The notes beneath the pieces were generated by a model. It saw nothing but the letters and a program-made list of their open reading frames with translations, had not been told where the DNA came from and searched no databases. A DNA stretch of 64,000 bases from Sporosarcina highlanderae (GTDB lineage Bacteria; Bacillota; Bacilli; Bacillales_A; Planococcaceae): assembly GCF_030433715.1 (NCBI RefSeq), contig NZ_JAROCC010000003.1:1-64000 (forward strand). The letters run 5' to 3'. Position 1 is the stretch's first letter; every line of letters begins with the position of its first letter. Shown piece after piece: positions 34,760-43,421 of this stretch. The translations under genes were made by a program, and so were the position numbers.

Positions 34760-35884
34760 TTATCCTCTATTCTTTACAATTTCATTCAATCTATTGGCAA
34801 CCCATTCAATGTCATAGCCTACTTCGTTGAGAATCACTGTGTTATAGATTTCTTCCAGTCCAATCCGAAGCATATAGCAATAAATTACTTCTTTTGTTTC
34901 ATTAGAACTAATGTATTTATTTTTTACTTCCTTAATGAGTGGTTGCAACTTTTCTTCATTCCAAAACAGTAAATTTGCTTTATCATACAGATGGTCCCCA
35001 TACAATGCCAAGCTCCAATCGATGATGCCTGTTATTTGATCATTCTTGGCCAATAAGTTATATGAGCCTACATCTCCGTGAACTATATTCTTTTTGTTAG
35101 TCTTGATGCAACTTATATGGGTCTTCAACTCTTGAATTGCATTTTTCACAACGTCTGAATCCAATCCCTTTTCTTCTAATGAAGACCAATCATAAATATC
35201 ATTGTTGTAAACCGCCTTGATAAAATCGATCCAAGTAGGATAGGAAGCGTTTCCTGTACCATCAAAATAACCATAGCCTTCCTTATCGTTAAATACTTCT
35301 ATTGATTCCAACGTCTCCAATGTGTGTAAGACAGCAGGAACGATGTCAAGTAATTGTTGACTATTGAGGTCAAACAATTTATCACCTTCGATAAATTCAT
35401 ATATAGAATAGGCTAACTTATCATCTGTCTCGTGAATCTCAACTACATGACGGACAGGCAAAGTTTTAGCAAGTTCATGATCAATGAACTTTTCTTTTTC
35501 AAAACCTTTAAGGTTTCCAACTTGAAAAATAAAATGTTGTTTACCTTGTTCAAATAGATACGTTTGTGAGGCTAGACCACCAGTAAGTTCTTTAACATTG
35601 ATAGCTTCTGGATAATGTGTTGTTATCCATGTCTTGATTTCCTCTACAGATAGTTTCTTACTCATTACAGATTCTCCTTTAAAATGTATTTTTCCCAACA
35701 ACAACTCATCTAACGAGAGATTATAAATTTGGCTAAGCGAAATTATGGAGTCAATATCGGGATAATTTTTACCGACTTCCCAATGAGATAATGTTTGTCT
35801 GGTGATGTTCATTTCCTGTGCAACTTGCTCCTGAGTAAAACCTGATTTTTTTCTCCTGAGTTTTAACTTTTCCCCAAGATTCAT
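34760..35884 (-). CDS. XRE helix-turn-helix / aminoglycoside phosphotransferase fusion
   Basis: A 374-aa fusion. Residues about 3-60 are a Cro/CI-type helix-turn-helix (LKLRRKKSGFTQEQVAQEMNITRQTLSHWE); residues about 95-360 are an APH-type kinase with HGDVGSYNLL (catalytic Asp, metal Asn) and GIIDWSLALYGDHLYD (DFG-like Asp). The kinase half resembles hygromycin/macrolide-kinase-like enzymes, so it might phosphorylate an antibiotic, but many APH-fold proteins have other substrates. The gene is AT-richer than its neighbours and isolated between a strong terminator and a divergent promoter, which suggests acquisition. AAGGAGG precedes the ATG at 35884. Confidence 0.8.
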   Translation of the reverse strand: MNLGEKLKLRRKKSGFTQEQVAQEMNITRQTLSHWEVGKNYPDIDSIISLSQIYNLSLDELLLGKIHFKGESVMSKKLSVEEIKTWITTHYPEAINVKELTGGLASQTYLFEQGKQHFIFQVGNLKGFEKEKFIDHELAKTLPVRHVVEIHETDDKLAYSIYEFIEGDKLFDLNSQQLLDIVPAVLHTLETLESIEVFNDKEGYGYFDGTGNASYPTWIDFIKAVYNNDIYDWSSLEEKGLDSDVVKNAIQELKTHISCIKTNKKNIVHGDVGSYNLLAKNDQITGIIDWSLALYGDHLYDKANLLFWNEEKLQPLIKEVKNKYISSNETKEVIYCYMLRIGLEEIYNTVILNEVGYDIEWVANRLNEIVKNRG

Positions 35885-35982
35885 TATCACCACCTCCTTA
35901 ATTGAATCTTCTCAGAATTCAAAAGGGAAATCCAGCAAGCATTCATTGCATTCAGTTGTTTATTCAACAAAAATAAAAATAA

Positions 35983-36045
35983 TGAGTGATTACTCACTTT
36001 GCAACCCTATTTTCATAGAGTACAATGAAAGTGAGTAATCACTCA
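35983..36045 (+). promoter_or_regulatory. Promoter with two TetR-type operators
   Basis: Two 14-bp palindromes, TGAGTGATTACTCA (35983-35996) and TGAGTAATCACTCA (36032-36045), flank a promoter with TTTGCA (35998-36003), 17 bases and TACAAT (36021-36026). The first site abuts the -35, the second covers the expected transcription start. The operon downstream ends with a TetR gene, so autoregulation is likely. Confidence 0.75.
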
Positions 36046-36068
36046 CTATTAAAAAGAGGTGACCACCC

Positions 36069-36800
36069 ATGAAGGAAAGCGAAGTATGCGTCTCCATCAA
36101 AAACGTCTCGAAAAGCTTTGGGAAGCATCAAGTTTTGAAAGATATTAACCTCGACATCAACGAAGGAGAGATTTTCGGATTGCTTGGACCGTCCGGAGCT
36201 GGAAAGACGACGTTGGTAAAAGAATTAGCGGGTCTTGACGAGCCTTCGAAAGGGGAGAATTATTTATTCCACGAAAAAATGCCTTCCCTGAATCTCATCA
36301 AACGAATCGGGTATATGGCGCAATCGGATGCCTTATATGAGGAATTGTCGGCGAAGGAAAATCTCCAATTCTTCTCTGAACTGTACGGGTTAAAAGGACA
36401 GAAACAAGCGCAGCGTATCGAAGAAGTGATGGAGCTCGTCAAGCTCTCGGGCGACATCACAAAACTCGTGTCGAATTACTCGGGTGGAATGAAAAGAAGA
36501 TTATCGCTCGCAATCGCACTGCTTCATGAACCGGAACTGCTCATCCTCGACGAGCCTACCGTCGGAATCGACCCGGTCCTACGAAAAAGCATTTGGAAAG
36601 CATTCTCGGACTTGAAAGCGCAAGGGAAGACGCTCATCGTCACGACCCACGTCATGGATGAAGCCGATAAATGCGATCGGCTCGGGCTGATCCGTGATGG
36701 TAAATTAATCGCAGTCGGCACACCCGAAGAGCTTAAAAAACAGACAAACTCGGTAACGATCGAAGAGGCATTTTTAGTTTTCGGGGGTGTTGAACGATGA
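36069..36800 (+). CDS. ABC-2 exporter ATP-binding protein
   Basis: A 243-aa ATPase of the drug/lipid-exporter class: GPSGAGKTT (Walker A), YSGGMKRRLSLAIAL (signature), LLILDEPTVGIDP (Walker B) and VTTHVMDEADKCD (H loop). It energises the permease encoded next (ATGA overlap). Together with the terminal TetR gene this is a self-regulated efflux operon; substrate unknown. GAGGTGACC ribosome site. Confidence 0.9.
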   Translation: MKESEVCVSIKNVSKSFGKHQVLKDINLDINEGEIFGLLGPSGAGKTTLVKELAGLDEPSKGENYLFHEKMPSLNLIKRIGYMAQSDALYEELSAKENLQFFSELYGLKGQKQAQRIEEVMELVKLSGDITKLVSNYSGGMKRRLSLAIALLHEPELLILDEPTVGIDPVLRKSIWKAFSDLKAQGKTLIVTTHVMDEADKCDRLGLIRDGKLIAVGTPEELKKQTNSVTIEEAFLVFGGVER

Positions 36801-37822
36801 GAGTAATGGCATTGGTAAAAAGGATTCTTCGTCAACTTGTCAGAGATAAACGGACAATCGGACTGCTTATTTTTGCACCGATATTGGTTTTGACAATGCT
36901 TTATTTCGTTTTCAATGGCAACGATTATATCCCGAAAATTGGATTGGTCGATGTGCCCGAACTTTTAGTCAATCAAATCGATACAGAAGGGGCGCAAGTG
37001 ACTACCTTCGCAACTGAGACTGAGGCAAAAAATAAACTTGCTATTCAAGAACTCGATGGCTATTTGAAAATCGAAGGCAACACCCCGACCATCGTCCTTG
37101 AAGGAAGTGACCCGAGCGTCACAGGCGCTACGATGAAATGGCTTCAAAATGCTTTGCCGAACCCGTCACAAATGGAAGAAAGCAATTTGAACATCGGCTA
37201 TTTGCACGGCTCAAGCGATATGGGGCAGTTCGATTATTTCGGACCAGTTCTCCTTGGATTTTTCGTATTCTTTTTCGTTTTTCTAATCGCAGGTGTTTCA
37301 TTCCTACGTGAACGAACGACTGGCACACTTGAAAGGTTGCTCGCAAGCCCGTTACGAAAATGGGAAATCGTCGCAGGATACGTCATCGGCTTTGGACTTT
37401 TCACGATGATCCAGTCTACAATCATAACAGCATACGCGATTTACGTATTGGACATGGTGATGGAGGGGGCATTCTTTTATGTGCTTCTGATCATCCTGAT
37501 GCTTGCATTGACAGCGCTCACGCTTGGCATCCTACTCTCTTCATTCGCACATAATGAACTTCAAATGATGCAATTCATTCCAATTGTAGTAGTGCCACAA
37601 GTATTCTTCTCGGGCCTTTTCAACTTAGAGACGGTTGCCGAATGGCTAAGCTGGATCGGTGTTCTGACCCCACTTTATTACGCCGCTGAAGCACTCCGCG
37701 ACGTCATGGTAAGGGGATATGGGTGGAACGACATCTATCCGAATTTGCTTGTGTTAGCAGGATTCTGCCTGCTTTTCATCTCCATTAATATCATGGTCCT
37801 ACGAAAATACCGCAAAATATAA
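36797..37822 (+). CDS. ABC-2 type permease
   Basis: A 341-aa permease: one N-terminal helix (about 22-40), an extracytoplasmic domain (about 45-150) and five C-terminal helices, with FLRERTTGTLERLLASPLRKWEIVAGY as the coupling region typical of ABC-2 exporters. Start overlaps the ATPase stop by 4 bases. Confidence 0.88.
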   Translation: MRVMALVKRILRQLVRDKRTIGLLIFAPILVLTMLYFVFNGNDYIPKIGLVDVPELLVNQIDTEGAQVTTFATETEAKNKLAIQELDGYLKIEGNTPTIVLEGSDPSVTGATMKWLQNALPNPSQMEESNLNIGYLHGSSDMGQFDYFGPVLLGFFVFFFVFLIAGVSFLRERTTGTLERLLASPLRKWEIVAGYVIGFGLFTMIQSTIITAYAIYVLDMVMEGAFFYVLLIILMLALTALTLGILLSSFAHNELQMMQFIPIVVVPQVFFSGLFNLETVAEWLSWIGVLTPLYYAAEALRDVMVRGYGWNDIYPNLLVLAGFCLLFISINIMVLRKYRKI

Positions 37823-37832
37823 GGAGTCCATC

Positions 37833-38477
37833 ATGACTGAACAAAATCATCTTTTGGAAGAAGTGTTGCAGGAAGACAAAAGCCTGACAGACAAACAAAG
37901 GCAAATCCTCATCGCCGCAACTGAAATGTTCGCTGAAAAAGGCTTTGCCGCCACATCGACAAATGAAATCGCCAAAAAGGCAGGTGTGGCGGAAGGTACC
38001 ATTTTCCGACACTACAAGACGAAAAAGGAACTTCTCCTATCAATCGTTACACCGATGATGGTCAAAATGCTTGGACCTATTATCATTAAGGACATGAATA
38101 AAGTGTTAGATAAAGAATATGAGCACTTCGAAGATTTCCTGCGTGCGATGATCAAAAATCGTAAGGAATTCCTTGAGAAAAACCTGAAAGTCGTTCAAAT
38201 CTTTCTCCAGGAAATCCCGTTCCACCAGGAACTGCGGGAACAATTCATCGAGCATGTCGGGAAGAAGGTACTCAACCGATTCGTTCAAATCATTGAACAT
38301 TACCAGCAGAAGGGGCAAATCGTAAACATACCCGCTACAACCATCATTCGCCTGACAGCTTCGACCATTATGGGGCATTTCGCCACAAAATACGTCATCG
38401 GCGCGAAATGGAACGATGACGAAGAAATCAATCAAATGATCACTTTTCTTATGAAAGGCCTTGCGCCAGAGGAGTAA
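37833..38477 (+). CDS. TetR family repressor of the exporter operon
   Basis: A 214-aa TetR regulator: DNA-binding domain at about 25-70 (RQILIAATEMFAEKGFAATSTNEIAKKAGVAEGTIFRHYKTKKELL), ligand-binding helices after that. It is the third gene of the operon (10-base gap after the permease). The two TGAGTNATNACTCA palindromes at the operon promoter are its probable operators; the ligand is presumably an exported compound. Confidence 0.9.
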   Translation: MTEQNHLLEEVLQEDKSLTDKQRQILIAATEMFAEKGFAATSTNEIAKKAGVAEGTIFRHYKTKKELLLSIVTPMMVKMLGPIIIKDMNKVLDKEYEHFEDFLRAMIKNRKEFLEKNLKVVQIFLQEIPFHQELREQFIEHVGKKVLNRFVQIIEHYQQKGQIVNIPATTIIRLTASTIMGHFATKYVIGAKWNDDEEINQMITFLMKGLAPEE

Positions 38478-38510
38478 ACAAAAAAAGAAGGGGCAACTTC
38501 ATCCAAAAAA

Positions 38511-38617
38511 CGCATAAGTCACCACAATCACGCATAAACACGATGAAAAGCTTATAAAGCCCCTTATACACGCATAAACCACCACAGAAGCTCATAAATC
38601 CCGATAATTACGCATAA
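38511..38617. repeat. Phased CATAA array C (6 units, exact 20-bp period)
   Basis: Cores start at 38513, 38533, 38553, 38573, 38593 and 38613, all 20 bp apart. Leading bases are CG, CG, CT (here TATAA), CG, CT, CG. On the minus strand the array starts in the tail of the echA terminator hairpin, the same arrangement as array B behind lcfB. Confidence 0.85.
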
Positions 38618-38653
38618 AACGGGTAGGCATTGAAAACCCACAATGCCTACCCG
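38616..38653 (-). terminator. Terminator of the enoyl-CoA hydratase gene
   Basis: Perfect 13-bp stem (38620-38632 with 38641-38653) with an 8-base loop; on the minus strand it is followed by TTTT that belongs to the array C edge. Confidence 0.8.
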
Positions 38654-38677
38654 CTTCTATGACGGCTAATTCCAATC

Positions 38678-39454
38678 TTATTTCCCCTTAAACTCTGGCT
38701 TCCTCTTCTCAGCAAAAGCAGCCAACGCCTCCAAACGGTCCTCCGTCGGAATCGTAATCTCATATGCTTTCCGCTCAATCGCAAGCCCCGTCTGCAAATC
38801 AGCGTTCATCCCATGTTTAATCGCAAACTTCGCCTGTTGCACAGCAATCGGCCCATTCGCAAGCAGTGCATCCGTGAATTTATCGACCATTTCCTTCAAC
38901 TCTTCATTAGCCGCCACATTCGTCAAAATCCCATATTGCAAGGCGGACTTAGCATCCAATCGTTTAGCTGTCAATATCAGTTCAAGCGCCTTCGCTTCGC
39001 CAACCAATCTTGGCAAACGCTGCGTACCGCCAGCTCCAGGGATGATCGCAAGTCCCGTCTCCGTCAACCCCATAACCGCCGTATCCACGGCAAACCTGAA
39101 GTCACATGCAAGGGCAAGCTCCATGCCCCCTCCGAACGCATACCCGTTCAACACTGCAATTGTCGGTTGCGGCAAGTTTTCTATCAATGTAAAGACTTCA
39201 CCTATTTTATAAACATTGCGTTTCACCTGCTCATTAGTCAACAGTTTCCGTTCCTTCAAATCAGCCCCCACACTAAACGCACGACCTTCTGACCCGGTAA
39301 AAATGACGACACGGATATCCGGGTTGATTCGAATGGATTCAACCACCATTCCAAGCTCCGTCAGCATATCGTAATTGAATGCATTCATCGCATCCGGTCT
39401 GTGAAGTGTAACGCGCGCAATATGCCCCTCTTGTTCAAATAAAAGCGTTTCCAT
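38678..39454 (-). CDS. Enoyl-CoA hydratase/isomerase family protein
   Basis: A 258-aa crotonase-fold enzyme: FSVGADLKERK and AVLNGYAFGGGMELALACDFRFA (oxyanion hole), GLTETGLAIIPGAGGTQRLPRLVG with the catalytic Glu, and the C-terminal FAEKRKPEFKGK. It would hydrate 2-enoyl-CoA in fatty acid beta-oxidation; the crotonase family also includes lyases and isomerases. Monocistronic; lcfB elsewhere in the window serves the same pathway. Confidence 0.88.
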   Translation of the reverse strand: METLLFEQEGHIARVTLHRPDAMNAFNYDMLTELGMVVESIRINPDIRVVIFTGSEGRAFSVGADLKERKLLTNEQVKRNVYKIGEVFTLIENLPQPTIAVLNGYAFGGGMELALACDFRFAVDTAVMGLTETGLAIIPGAGGTQRLPRLVGEAKALELILTAKRLDAKSALQYGILTNVAANEELKEMVDKFTDALLANGPIAVQQAKFAIKHGMNADLQTGLAIERKAYEITIPTEDRLEALAAFAEKRKPEFKGK

Positions 39455-39660
39455 AATAAAACCCCCAATTGTAAAAACTTATTATAAACATATCACTTTT
39501 CAGAGGTTGTCGCTATAATAGTTATTAGAAAATTAGTATAGTTGGAGTATTTGAGACTTCACCTACAAACCTTTTTTGGGCAATTAGAACCTCTTTCGAC
39601 TTTTTTGACTTTGTCCTTTTACCTAATTTCGAGTAGAATGTTATCAGGAGTGATTCAACA

Positions 39661-40512
39661 ATGAAAACAGCATTAGTAACTGCAATCGTAACGGACAGTA
39701 CGGCATATTTGCCTTCTGATATAGTGAAAGAATTGGACATCCACGTCATCCCCTTAACAGTGACGATTGATGGACAAGTGTATGAAGAGGAAGTTGACCT
39801 GACGTCAACAGAATTCTACGATAAAGTACGCGGCGATGGGCCATTGCCAAAAACGTCCCAGCCACCGGTCGGAAAATTCGTCGAGCTCTTTGAATCATTG
39901 AAAAAGGACTACGACGCAATCATTTCAATCCATCTTTCAAGCGGAATCAGTGGAACTTTCGCGGGTGCCGTGCAAGCTGGGGAAATGACGGAAGGCGTCG
40001 ATGTTCGTGCATTCGACTCTGAACTTTCCTGTTATATCCAAGGATTCTACGTCATTCGAGCCGCTAAAATGGCTAAGGATGGTGCCACACCGGAAGAAAT
40101 CATGGCAGAGCTCGATGAAATGAAAAAGACGATGCGCGCCTATTTCATGGTGGACGACCTCGCATATTTACAGCGTGGCGGCAGATTATCCAGTGCGCAG
40201 GCATTGATTGGGGGACTGCTTCAAGTCAAACCGATCCTTCATTTCCACGAAAAAATCATCGTGCCATTCGAAAAGATACGCACACGTAAAAAAGCGATGA
40301 AACGTATAGCCGATATGCTTGCAGAGGACGCTGAAAAAATGCCTCTTGAAGCAGCAATCATCCACGCAAACCGTCCCGAAGAAGCAGAAGCATGGAAAGC
40401 GGAACTTGAAGAACTCCTACCAGACGTAGAATTTACAATCAGCCACTTCGGTCCAGTAATCGGCACGCATTTAGGCGAAGGCTCAATGGGCCTCGGTTGG
40501 GTCAAAAAATAA
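39661..40512 (+). CDS. degV: DegV family fatty-acid-binding protein
   Basis: A 283-aa lipid-binding protein with the DegV signature (AIVTDSTAYLP, TSQPPVGKF, SIHLSSGISGTFAGA, DSELSCYIQGF). Family members (FakB) present fatty acids to the kinase FakA. In B. subtilis degV (yviA) follows degU directly; here about 26 kb of other genes separate them, while its downstream neighbours comFA and comFC are still in place. Confidence 0.9.
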   Translation: MKTALVTAIVTDSTAYLPSDIVKELDIHVIPLTVTIDGQVYEEEVDLTSTEFYDKVRGDGPLPKTSQPPVGKFVELFESLKKDYDAIISIHLSSGISGTFAGAVQAGEMTEGVDVRAFDSELSCYIQGFYVIRAAKMAKDGATPEEIMAELDEMKKTMRAYFMVDDLAYLQRGGRLSSAQALIGGLLQVKPILHFHEKIIVPFEKIRTRKKAMKRIADMLAEDAEKMPLEAAIIHANRPEEAEAWKAELEELLPDVEFTISHFGPVIGTHLGEGSMGLGWVKK

Positions 40513-40531
40513 TAAAATCGGGGGTGTGAAC

Positions 40532-41911
40532 ATGAAAAAACCATTCAATCTGGCAATCAGGGACTTCCTGCACGGCCGTCTTTGGTTGCGCATGCACACT
40601 CCTTTTCCAACTGAAGAAATAACGGATCAAATTGAAAATGGCCATATTGAGCTCATTCGTGGCATCAACACGAAACCTTCATTCATGAATCAAAAACAGC
40701 ATTTCTGCAACCGCTGCGAAAATGAAAATCAGTCCCTTTTCACGACATTTGACTGTGCCAAATGCGAGGGCCCTTGTACATATTGCAGAAAATGCCTCAA
40801 AATGGGACGCGTTTCATCATGCACTGAACTGATCATCTGGAGTGGCGAGAAACCCGTATACCCAACAAATCATATATTGGCCTGGCAAGGCACTCTCACG
40901 CCTCACCAGCAACAAGCATCCGAAGAGCTTACAAACAGCCAGGAAAAGCAGACTTCCCATCTGATTTATGCTGTTTGCGGATCCGGGAAAACCGAAATCC
41001 TTTTTCCGCCAATACATAAGCTCTTAACCGAAGGAAAACGTATATGCATCGCTGCTCCACGGGTCGATGTCATACTTGAACTTGAGCCGCGGTTACGAAC
41101 AGCGTTCCCGGACACGAAAATCGAAGCCTTATACGGCGGCGCAAAACCGACAATGGAAGCATCCCAGCTTGTCTTAGCAACAACCCATCAGCTATACAGA
41201 TTCCGTCACGCATTTGACGCTGTTTTCGTCGACGAGGCGGACGCCTTTCCATATAAGGCGGATGAAACACTGCAAAAAGCAGTCCGAAAAGCACTCAAAC
41301 CCGATGCGCCTGCCCATTACGTTACCGCAACCCCAACAGACAAGCTCCTTTCCACCATGAAACGTTCGGGGTCCGTCTCCACCATCAATCGTCGATACCA
41401 CGGCCATCCATTACCTGTTCCAACATATGAATCCCTGTGGAACTATGAAAAGCAGATCCGGAAGGGAAGACTTCCAGAAAAACTGCGGAGATGGACGGAG
41501 CAACGACTGTCTAAAAAAGAACCGTTCCTGATTTTTTTCCATCATATCGGCTTAATGGAGGAATCAAGGCCTTTATTCCAACTTCTCCACCCGCATATCC
41601 AATCCGTCCATGCATCACATCCGGATCGGAAAGAATATGTACAAGCACTAAGGAATAGAGAACTACCTGGACTGCTCACGACAACAATCCTTGAACGTGG
41701 AATAACGATTCCGAACATCCAAGTAGCGGTTGTCGGCGCGGAACAGCAAATTTTCGACAAAGGCGCGCTCATCCAGATTGGCGGCCGCGTCGGGCGTTCC
41801 GTGGAATTCCCGACCGGCGACTTCACAATGTTCCATGACGGAATCACCTACGCGATGGACGACGCGAAGAATGAAATCATGAGGTTGAATAAAGGGGGCA
41901 TCTTAAAATGA
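40532..41911 (+). CDS. comFA: Late competence DNA helicase ComFA
   Basis: A 459-aa ATP-dependent DNA translocase that drives uptake of single-stranded DNA. An N-terminal zinc cluster (FCNRCENE, DCAKCEGPCTYCRKC) precedes the helicase core: AVCGSGKTE (Walker A), VDEADAFP (DEAD box), TATPTD (motif III), TTILERGITIPN and IGGRVGRS (motifs V/VI). ATG at 40532 is placed six bases after GGGGGTG. Overlaps comFC by 4 bases; it sits 20 bases after degV, so its own ComK site, if any, would be inside degV. Confidence 0.94.
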   Translation: MKKPFNLAIRDFLHGRLWLRMHTPFPTEEITDQIENGHIELIRGINTKPSFMNQKQHFCNRCENENQSLFTTFDCAKCEGPCTYCRKCLKMGRVSSCTELIIWSGEKPVYPTNHILAWQGTLTPHQQQASEELTNSQEKQTSHLIYAVCGSGKTEILFPPIHKLLTEGKRICIAAPRVDVILELEPRLRTAFPDTKIEALYGGAKPTMEASQLVLATTHQLYRFRHAFDAVFVDEADAFPYKADETLQKAVRKALKPDAPAHYVTATPTDKLLSTMKRSGSVSTINRRYHGHPLPVPTYESLWNYEKQIRKGRLPEKLRRWTEQRLSKKEPFLIFFHHIGLMEESRPLFQLLHPHIQSVHASHPDRKEYVQALRNRELPGLLTTTILERGITIPNIQVAVVGAEQQIFDKGALIQIGGRVGRSVEFPTGDFTMFHDGITYAMDDAKNEIMRLNKGGILK

Positions 41912-42528
41912 ACTGCCTTCTTTGTGAACAAAGACTTGCAAGCACACCAAGCTGGCAATCACTCTTTGCCATCGAAAAGACATTATTAATCTGCGAAGAC
42001 TGTTCAAAAAGCTTCGAACGTGTCGACATAGAAGAAAGAGGGGATATTCTCCATCACGTCAAATCCCTCTATACATACAATGAAGCAATGCGCGAATTCC
42101 TTCATCAATACAAATTCCTGCAGGATGTTGCGCTCTCCGAGGTCTTTGCAGATGAATTAAAGAATGTATTATTGAACAAATTGAAGTGGAAAAATGCAGT
42201 CATTGTACCGATTCCGATGCATATAGATAAAAAAATAGAGCGCACCTTTTCACAAATCGATGAGCTGCTGAATGCTGCAAATGTCCCTTACGAAGACCTA
42301 CTCATCAAGACAAACACCGAAGTAATGGGAGAGAAAACGAGGGAAGAACGCCTATCCATGCGCCCTTTATTTTCAATTAAACAAGGAACTGTCATCAACA
42401 AAACGACCTACATACTAGTCGACGATATATACACAACCGGCACGACACTCCGTCATGCAGCCACCGTTTTACTTGAGGCGGGCGCTGAGAGAGTGGAAGC
42501 GGTCACGCTCATTCGTGCAGAAAGATAG
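41908..42528 (+). CDS. comFC: Competence protein ComFC (phosphoribosyltransferase-like)
   Basis: A 206-aa ComFC/GntX protein: N-terminal zinc finger (CLLCEQR ... LICEDC) and a phosphoribosyltransferase domain with ILVDDIYTTGTTLRHAA. Needed for efficient transformation and proposed to act with ComFA and DprA. ATGA overlap with comFA. comFB is absent between them, unlike in B. subtilis. Confidence 0.93.
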   Translation: MNCLLCEQRLASTPSWQSLFAIEKTLLICEDCSKSFERVDIEERGDILHHVKSLYTYNEAMREFLHQYKFLQDVALSEVFADELKNVLLNKLKWKNAVIVPIPMHIDKKIERTFSQIDELLNAANVPYEDLLIKTNTEVMGEKTREERLSMRPLFSIKQGTVINKTTYILVDDIYTTGTTLRHAATVLLEAGAERVEAVTLIRAER

Positions 42529-42541
42529 GAGGAACTAAACA

Positions 42542-42964
42542 TTGGCAGAAGTAAGAAATTGTCCGTCCTGTGATGGAATCTTTAACTACACGGGAATCCG
42601 CGATATTTGTCCACTTTGTGCGCGGGAAGAGGAAGAAATGTACGATAAAGTGTATAAGTTTTTAAGAAGGCGGGAAAATCGGTCCGCAACAGTTGAAAGG
42701 ATTGTCCAAGAAACAGGAGTATCTACAAGGCTGCTCTATAGATGGGTCCGCAAAGGCCACCTGCACCCCGCAAAATTCCCGAACCTTGGCTACCCATGCG
42801 ACAGTTGTGGAAAATTAATCACATCAGGGAAAATATGCGACAAATGCACAAACTCCCTTAAAAAGGATTTAGACATCGTAGAAGCAGCTGAAGATACGAT
42901 TGTTATGAATGAAACCTATCTCGCACATGGAAAGATGAGGCACGAAATCAAATTCGACTCATAA
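42542..42964 (+). CDS. yvyF: Flagellar operon protein YvyF
   Basis: A 140-aa protein with two zinc-ribbon-like pairs at the N-terminus (CPSC ... CPLC), a MerR/HTH-like middle (TVERIVQETGVSTRLLYRWVRKG) and a C-terminal ribbon (CDSC ... CDKC). It matches the YvyF family, always next to flgM in Bacillales; function unknown, possibly regulatory. TTG start preceded by AGGAGGAAC. Confidence 0.88.
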   Translation: MAEVRNCPSCDGIFNYTGIRDICPLCAREEEEMYDKVYKFLRRRENRSATVERIVQETGVSTRLLYRWVRKGHLHPAKFPNLGYPCDSCGKLITSGKICDKCTNSLKKDLDIVEAAEDTIVMNETYLAHGKMRHEIKFDS

Positions 42965-42969
42965 ACGAT

Positions 42970-42999
42970 AAACCGACACCTGAAAATGTCGGTTTTTTC
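42970..42999 (+). terminator. comF-yvyF terminator
   Basis: AACCGACA (42971-42978) pairs with TGTCGGTT (42987-42994), then a T run. It separates the competence genes from the flagellar operon. Confidence 0.8.
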
Positions 43000-43051
43000 T
43001 ATGCCAATAAAGGAAACATTAGATAGACAGCAAATATAAATTAAAAAACCC

Positions 43052-43078
43052 TAAACCTCAGCTTGGAAATGCCGAAAT
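43052..43078 (+). promoter_or_regulatory. Sigma-D promoter of the flgM operon
   Basis: TAAA (43052-43055), 15 bases, GCCGAAAT (43071-43078): one mismatch from the Bacillus sigma-D consensus TAAA-N15-GCCGATAT. It lies 42 bases before flgM, so the anti-sigma factor gene is under the sigma factor it inhibits. Confidence 0.75.
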
Positions 43079-43119
43079 AAAGAATAACGACATAAATACG
43101 TCAAGAAAGGAGCCGAACG

Positions 43120-43383
43120 ATGAAAATTAATAAAGTCAACATCACGCCCGTCAACCCATACCGCACCAACCAAATGAAAGTTGAAAAGGCAAAAGAGAAT
43201 CTTCAAATCAAAACTGACAAAATTGAAATCTCGGCTGAAGCAAAACAACTTTCCGAGACATCTCCTGTCACAATCGAACGAAACGAACGTGTTCAATCAC
43301 TGAAGGCGCAAATCGAATCGGGAAATTACAAAGTCGATCCAGAAAAACTTGCGAAAAACTTACTCAACTACTATCAGAAATGA
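43120..43383 (+). CDS. flgM: Anti-sigma-D factor FlgM
   Basis: An 87-aa protein: polar, disordered N-terminal half and a C-terminal sigma-binding half (RNERVQSLKAQIESGNYKVDPEKLAKNLL), which is the FlgM signature. It holds sigma-D inactive until the hook is complete. First gene of flgM-flgN-flgK-flgL; AGAAAGGAG ribosome site. Confidence 0.93.
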   Translation: MKINKVNITPVNPYRTNQMKVEKAKENLQIKTDKIEISAEAKQLSETSPVTIERNERVQSLKAQIESGNYKVDPEKLAKNLLNYYQK

Positions 43384-43421
43384 ACAATAAGAAATGAACA
43401 AGATGAAAGCAGGGGACTAAA

